This document shows, piece after piece, positions 1 to 5,283 of a stretch of 5,283 nucleotides of DNA; position 1 is the first letter of the stretch, and each line of letters opens with the position of its first letter. Origin of the DNA: Pseudomonadota bacterium (GTDB taxonomy: Bacteria; Pseudomonadota; Alphaproteobacteria; Rhizobiales; Rhizobiaceae); assembly GCA_023451915.1 (NCBI GenBank), contig JAEXXS010000278.1, positions 1-5,283 of the forward strand, read 5' to 3'. A program made the translations under genes and the position numbers. The notes below the pieces were generated by a model. It worked only from the letters and a program-made list of their open reading frames with translations. It was not told the DNA's origin and ran no database searches.

Positions 1-1
1 A

Positions 2-1015
2 GGCGAGCGTGTACGCGGGCGCGTCGGCCAGCCCTCCATGCCGATGCAGCTTGCCGCAGACGGCGTTTTCTCCTTCGGGCTCAAGATCGGACGGCGCAGC
101 GCAGAAATCATCTTGATGGATTTTCTGGGCGCGATCCGCGAGCGCAGGCACATCCCCTATCGCTGGCCGGTGCCCGACGAAATTCGTCGTTTCGCCTTTG
201 ACAGCATTGCCGCATTCACGGCGGCACTCGATCCAGACAAGCGCGACCGCATTGCGGGTCTCGGCATCGCGCTGCCCTTCGAACTGTGGAACTGGGTTGA
301 AGAAGTGGGTGCGCCCGCCGCCGATATGAATGCGTGGCTCGATGCCGATCTCGTCAACGATTTCGGTGCGGTCTTTCCATTTCCGGTTTTTCTTCAAAAC
401 GACGGCACGGCGGCCTGTGGCGCGGAACTGACCTTCGGGCGCGGGCCGGAATTTACCGATTTCGTCTATTTCTTCATCGGCTCGTTCATTGGCGGCGGCG
501 TGGTGTTGAACAACACCCTTTATCCGGGCCGCACGGGCAATGCCGGTGCACTGGGTTCCATGCCGATGCGCATGCGCAGCGCCAAAGATGGGCGCGCGAC
601 ATTACAGCTCATCGATACCGCCTCGCTTTTCTTGCTGGAGCGGCTGTTGCAGGAGCAAAACATTTCGTCCGACGATCTCTGGCTGTCGCCCGAAAGCTGG
701 CACAATTTCGGCGAACCGCTGGATGCGTGGATTGCACTCGCCGCGCGCGGGCTCGCCCATGCGGCGGTGGCCGCCGCGTCGATCATCGATTTTCCGGCAG
801 CCATCATCGATGGATGGCTGCCGGAAGGCGTCCGCCATCGCATTGTCGAAGCGACCCGGGCCGAACTCTCCCGCCTCGACCTGCAAGGTCTCAGCGCGCC
901 GGAGATCATCGAGGGCAAGGTGGGCGTCCACGCTAAGGCGATGGGCGCGGCGAGCCTGCCGCTCTCCAACCGCTATCTGTTCGACCAGAGCGTATTGTTC
1001 AAGGATGCAGGCTAG
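2..1015 (+). CDS. ROK-family transcriptional regulator (5'-truncated by window edge)
   Basis: This is probably a sugar-responsive transcription factor of the ROK group (NagC/Mlc/XylR-like). The frame is open from base 2, and the first visible residues, GERVRGRVGQPS, resemble the wing that follows the helix-turn-helix in ROK regulators. The ATG at 38 is therefore internal, and roughly 60-70 N-terminal residues lie outside the window. The rest is the sugar-kinase-like fold: the phosphate-1 strand (FSFGLKIGRRS), the NDG motif with the presumed catalytic Asp at 401-403, and the glycine-rich FIGSFIGGGVVLNN stretch at about 476-514. The usual ExGH motif reads ALGS (about 548-559), and the CxCGxxGC zinc loop is absent, so it is unlikely to be an active sugar kinase. 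Its ligand and target genes cannot be told from this window; in rhizobia such regulators often sit beside sugar ABC transporters, which would be upstream. It ends tail-to-tail with the DUF2000 gene, overlapping it by 17 bp. Confidence 0.9.
   Translation, partial: GERVRGRVGQPSMPMQLAADGVFSFGLKIGRRSAEIILMDFLGAIRERRHIPYRWPVPDEIRRFAFDSIAAFTAALDPDKRDRIAGLGIALPFELWNWVEEVGAPAADMNAWLDADLVNDFGAVFPFPVFLQNDGTAACGAELTFGRGPEFTDFVYFFIGSFIGGGVVLNNTLYPGRTGNAGALGSMPMRMRSAKDGRATLQLIDTASLFLLERLLQEQNISSDDLWLSPESWHNFGEPLDAWIALAARGLAHAAVAAASIIDFPAAIIDGWLPEGVRHRIVEATRAELSRLDLQGLSAPEIIEGKVGVHAKAMGAASLPLSNRYLFDQSVLFKDAG
792..826. repeat. 14-bp perfect inverted repeat inside the ROK gene
   Basis: Bases 792-805 (TTCCGGCAGCCATC) are exactly complementary to 813-826, with a 7-nt loop (ATCGATG). 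The element lies in the coding region for the DFPAAIIDGWLPEG segment. No T-run follows on either strand, so it does not look like an intrinsic terminator. In RNA it would form a stable GC-rich hairpin. Whether it has a function or is a by-product of codon choice is unknown. Confidence 0.6.
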
Positions 1016-1409
1016 CGCCCTTGATGGCCTTGTCGATATCTTTCTTGGGACCATAAAGCGCAAGGCCGACCAGATCGGGCGCATCGGCCGGTTCTGTCTT
1101 GAACACCGCGCGATTGGCCTCGTCATGGCCAGTTTCGAACATGGCCCGCACATAAGCTGCGCGCACCAGATCGCGCTGGATCGACTGCTGCCACGCCCGT
1201 TGCAAGATGTCCGGCGTTGCCGAGAGAATCAGCATCGGCTGCCCGAGAAGCGGGGCATGGCGGCGGCCCGACGCATCCTCATAAGGCACGCCCATCGCAT
1301 CGGGCACGGCACCGGATATGCCGGTTGCAATGAAGGCGGTCACGTTCAGTTTCTGCCAGACCGGCAGATCGTTCAGGACGAGAATGGCTACTTTGGTATC
1401 GAAAATCAT
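999..1409 (-). CDS. DUF2000 family protein
   Basis: This 136-residue protein of unknown function is complete and matches the DUF2000 family, for which a rhizobial (Agrobacterium) structural-genomics protein exists. As far as I recall, the fold is related to peptidyl-tRNA hydrolase II, but no activity is established. Recognisable features in order are a first beta strand KVAILVLNDLP (6-16), W18 and LN at 21-22, the GVPYEDASGRRHAPLLGQP segment (40-58), the highly characteristic MFETGHDEANR (90-100), and the C-terminal LVGLALYGPKKDIDKAIKG (113-131). There is no signal peptide or membrane segment, so it is probably cytoplasmic. The ATG at 1409 is preceded by a strong Shine-Dalgarno sequence, AGAGGAAG, ending 5 nt before the start. 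The gene lies 27 nt downstream of araC on the same strand and is probably co-transcribed with it. Its 3' end overlaps the convergent ROK gene. Confidence 0.88.
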   Translation of the reverse strand: MIFDTKVAILVLNDLPVWQKLNVTAFIATGISGAVPDAMGVPYEDASGRRHAPLLGQPMLILSATPDILQRAWQQSIQRDLVRAAYVRAMFETGHDEANRAVFKTEPADAPDLVGLALYGPKKDIDKAIKGASLHP

Positions 1410-1414
1410 TAGTG

Positions 1415-1434
1415 CTTCCTCTTTTCGAGGAAAG
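1415..1434 (-). promoter_or_regulatory. Intercistronic hairpin containing the DUF2000 ribosome-binding site
   Basis: On the - strand, TTCCTC (1432-1427) pairs perfectly with GAGGAA (1421-1416) around a GAAAA loop. The 3' arm is the core of the DUF2000 Shine-Dalgarno sequence. The araC stop codon (1439-1437) lies only 4 nt before the 5' arm, so a ribosome terminating on araC would cover or melt that arm and free the ribosome-binding site. This geometry fits translational coupling of araC and DUF2000. The stem is only 6 bp, so the effect is an inference. Confidence 0.5.
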
Positions 1435-1436
1435 AC

Positions 1437-2297
1437 CTAGCCCTTTGCGGCTGCAATTTCTGGAACGTTTGTGCGTCCCCGGCGATAAGCTGCCGGTGTC
1501 ATGCCATAGGCGCGCCTGAACCAGCGCCCCATATGGCTCTGATCCGCAAAGCCGCTCAGTGCCGCCGCCTCTGCCGGAGGCGTCTTTTCCCGCAACAGGC
1601 GGCGCGCCTCGGCAAGCCGCAGCTGCACCAGAAAGGCATGGGGTGACGTGCCGAATTCGCGCCGAAACCCGCGTGAAAGCTGGAACCGGTCCGCAGCACC
1701 TGTAGCCTTTGCCAGCTCGTCGAGCCCGAATTCTTCATCGAAGCGCGCGCGCAGATAGTCCATCGCACGAGCTGCAACGGGATGTGGCGCTGCGCCCGCC
1801 TCCGGCTTGTCCTGCCCGAGATGCCGCGCCAGATGCTTTGTAACGTGATCGCGATAATCCTCGACCATCAGCTGCGGCGCTTGGCTAAAAATCGCTTCGC
1901 AGGCACGCGCTATGGCTTGAAACAGCTGCTGGTCATCGGCCAGGGTTTCGCGAAAGCCGATATGCGCGTCATTGCCGCCCATCGCATCGCGGACTAGCGA
2001 TTGGGGCATATAGAGCATATTATAGGTGAAGCCATCCGCCTCTATCGCCTGCCCGTCATGGCGCTCGCCCGGCTCGATCAGAATCACCCGGCCCGGCGTG
2101 CTTTGCCGCCGTTTTCCGCGACAGAAAAAGTCCTGCACGCCCGCATGTGTCACCCCGACCAGCCATTCGTCATGGAAATGCATGTCATAGGCATGGCTGT
2201 GAAAACGCGCAGCAACAGCTTCGAGGCCGGTGGCATCGTCACGTTTCAGGCGCATGATATCGCGGGCGTCATGGCCAGGGTGGTTCATGTCTGTCAT
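1437..2297 (-). CDS. AraC-family transcriptional regulator with cupin-type sensor domain
   Basis: This 286-residue regulator has two parts. The N-terminal region (about residues 20-100) is an AraC_binding-type cupin, with the His-rich FHSHAYDMHFHDEW and the later LIEPGERHDG, which would bind a small molecule. The C-terminal region (about 175-275) is the double helix-turn-helix of the AraC/XylS family. Helix-turn-helix 1 lies around FGLDELAKATGAADRFQLSRGFRREFG, and helix-turn-helix 2 around PAEAAALSGFADQSHMGRWFRRAYGMTPAAYRRG. The inducer is unknown. I chose the ATG at 2297 (MTDMNHPG). The frame stays open to a GTG at 2333, but the extra residues MCLCSDVLQIYP do not look family-like and that start also lacks a ribosome-binding site. 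An ATG at 2288 is a further alternative. No start has a clear Shine-Dalgarno sequence, so translation may be weak. It is divergent from pgm and probably in an operon with DUF2000. Confidence 0.88.
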   Translation of the reverse strand: MTDMNHPGHDARDIMRLKRDDATGLEAVAARFHSHAYDMHFHDEWLVGVTHAGVQDFFCRGKRRQSTPGRVILIEPGERHDGQAIEADGFTYNMLYMPQSLVRDAMGGNDAHIGFRETLADDQQLFQAIARACEAIFSQAPQLMVEDYRDHVTKHLARHLGQDKPEAGAAPHPVAARAMDYLRARFDEEFGLDELAKATGAADRFQLSRGFRREFGTSPHAFLVQLRLAEARRLLREKTPPAEAAALSGFADQSHMGRWFRRAYGMTPAAYRRGRTNVPEIAAAKG

Positions 2298-4068
<1,771 letters not shown>

Positions 4069-4073
4069 TCAGT

Positions 4074-4109
4074 TAGGGGAATAGGGGAATAGGGGAATAG
4101 GGGAATAGG
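4074..4109 (+). repeat. Tandem octamer repeat, (AGGGGAAT)x4 plus partial copy
   Basis: Four exact copies of AGGGGAAT run from 4075 to 4106, followed by AGG; with the preceding T the period-8 identity covers 4074-4109. The next two 8-mers in phase, AGGCTAGT (4107-4114) and AAGGCCGA (4115-4122), look like decayed members. The array begins 6 nt after the pgm stop codon. The unit resembles the AGGGCAGT octamers known as hypervariable typing loci in Brucella. Copy number is likely to change by replication slippage. Confidence 0.93.
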
Positions 4110-4181
4110 CTAGTAAGGCCGAAAACTTGTTCAAGCGCTCTTTTCACTTATTCCCCTACTGCCTTACTCCCCTACTCCCTT
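4099..4181. terminator. Candidate bidirectional terminator stem between convergent pgm and mrp
   Basis: Bases 4099-4119 can pair with 4161-4181 in one register: 17 Watson-Crick pairs and one G-T pair over 21 positions, including the unbroken 8-bp AGTAAGGC/GCCTTACT at the loop end. The loop is 41 nt. The two arms are the ends of the opposed octamer arrays. There is no clean U-tract after the stem on either strand, so it is not a textbook intrinsic terminator. Its position between two converging genes is the main argument for the role. Confidence 0.4.
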
Positions 4182-4200
4182 AACATACTGCCTTAACCCC

Positions 4201-4202
<2 letters not shown>
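4150..4202 (-). repeat. Degenerate octamer array in inverse orientation
   Basis: Read on the - strand, this stretch splits into 8-mers of the same family as the left array. They are AGGGGAAT (4150-4157), AAGGCAGT (4158-4165), AGGGGAGT (4166-4173) and AAGGGAGT (4174-4181), contiguous and in phase. After a 5-nt break come AAGGCAGT (4187-4194) and AAGGGGTT (4195-4202). AAGGCAGT is one base from AGGGCAGT. The last unit reaches into the stop codon of mrp (4203-4201). The region between the two arrays, about 4123-4149, holds only a short CTTG/CAAG palindrome and no gene. Confidence 0.75.

Positions 4203-5283
<1,081 letters not shown>

Noticed and set aside
38..40. ATG at 38 as the start of the ROK gene
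   Set aside because: The preceding in-frame residues RVRGRVGQPS are the conserved wing region of ROK regulators, so the gene begins before the window.
602..1153. Open frame on the - strand antisense to the ROK gene
   Set aside because: It overlaps the DUF2000 and ROK genes in another frame and has no recognisable motif or ribosome-binding site; it is typical of GC-rich DNA.
540..1412. Long open frame on the + strand across the ROK end and antisense to DUF2000
   Set aside because: Its Arg/Ser/Cys-rich translation matches no family, and it shadows two well-supported genes.
1566..1588. Terminator-like hairpin on the + strand, CGCCTC/GAGGCG followed by TCTTTT
   Set aside because: It lies in the middle of the araC coding region in antisense, with no + strand gene ending nearby; probably chance from codon composition.

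Overview
The window reads as a GC-rich alphaproteobacterial chromosome segment of the order Hyphomicrobiales (Rhizobiales), most likely Brucella or a close relative. The evidence is the rhizobial style of all five proteins and a G-rich octamer repeat family between pgm and mrp. That family resembles the AGGGCAGT octamers used for Brucella strain typing. The genus is an inference; no search was run.

There are five genes and almost no spare DNA. At the left edge, a ROK-family transcriptional regulator (+ strand) has lost its N-terminal DNA-binding part to the window boundary and ends at 1015. Its tail overlaps by 17 bp the tail of a convergent DUF2000 gene (- strand, 999-1409). Upstream of DUF2000 on the same strand, 27 nt away, is an AraC-family regulator (1437-2297), and the two look like a two-gene operon. 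A small hairpin in the 27-nt gap places the DUF2000 ribosome-binding site in a stem, which suggests translational coupling.

A 139-nt AT-richer intergenic region (2298-2436) separates divergent araC from pgm. The pgm gene (2437-4068) encodes a complete phosphoglucomutase with all four active-site loops intact. It interconverts glucose-1-phosphate and glucose-6-phosphate and so feeds UDP-/ADP-glucose, O-antigen, cyclic glucan and glycogen synthesis. It appears to be transcribed alone here. Converging on it is an Mrp/ApbC-type P-loop ATPase (4201 to beyond 5283, - strand) with an N-terminal MIP18/DUF59 domain. It belongs to the family of iron-sulfur cluster carriers but has no cysteine in its visible 360 residues.

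The pgm-mrp intergenic region (4069-4200) consists largely of octamer repeats. A left array of four exact AGGGGAAT copies lies on the + strand, and a right array of degenerate related octamers lies on the - strand. Together they can fold into a long imperfect stem between the two gene ends.

No RNA genes, insertion sequences, CRISPR arrays or phage genes were seen. The least-understood elements are the AraC-DUF2000 pair with its hairpin, the opposed octamer arrays, the cysteine-free Mrp and the ROK regulator that has lost its zinc site.
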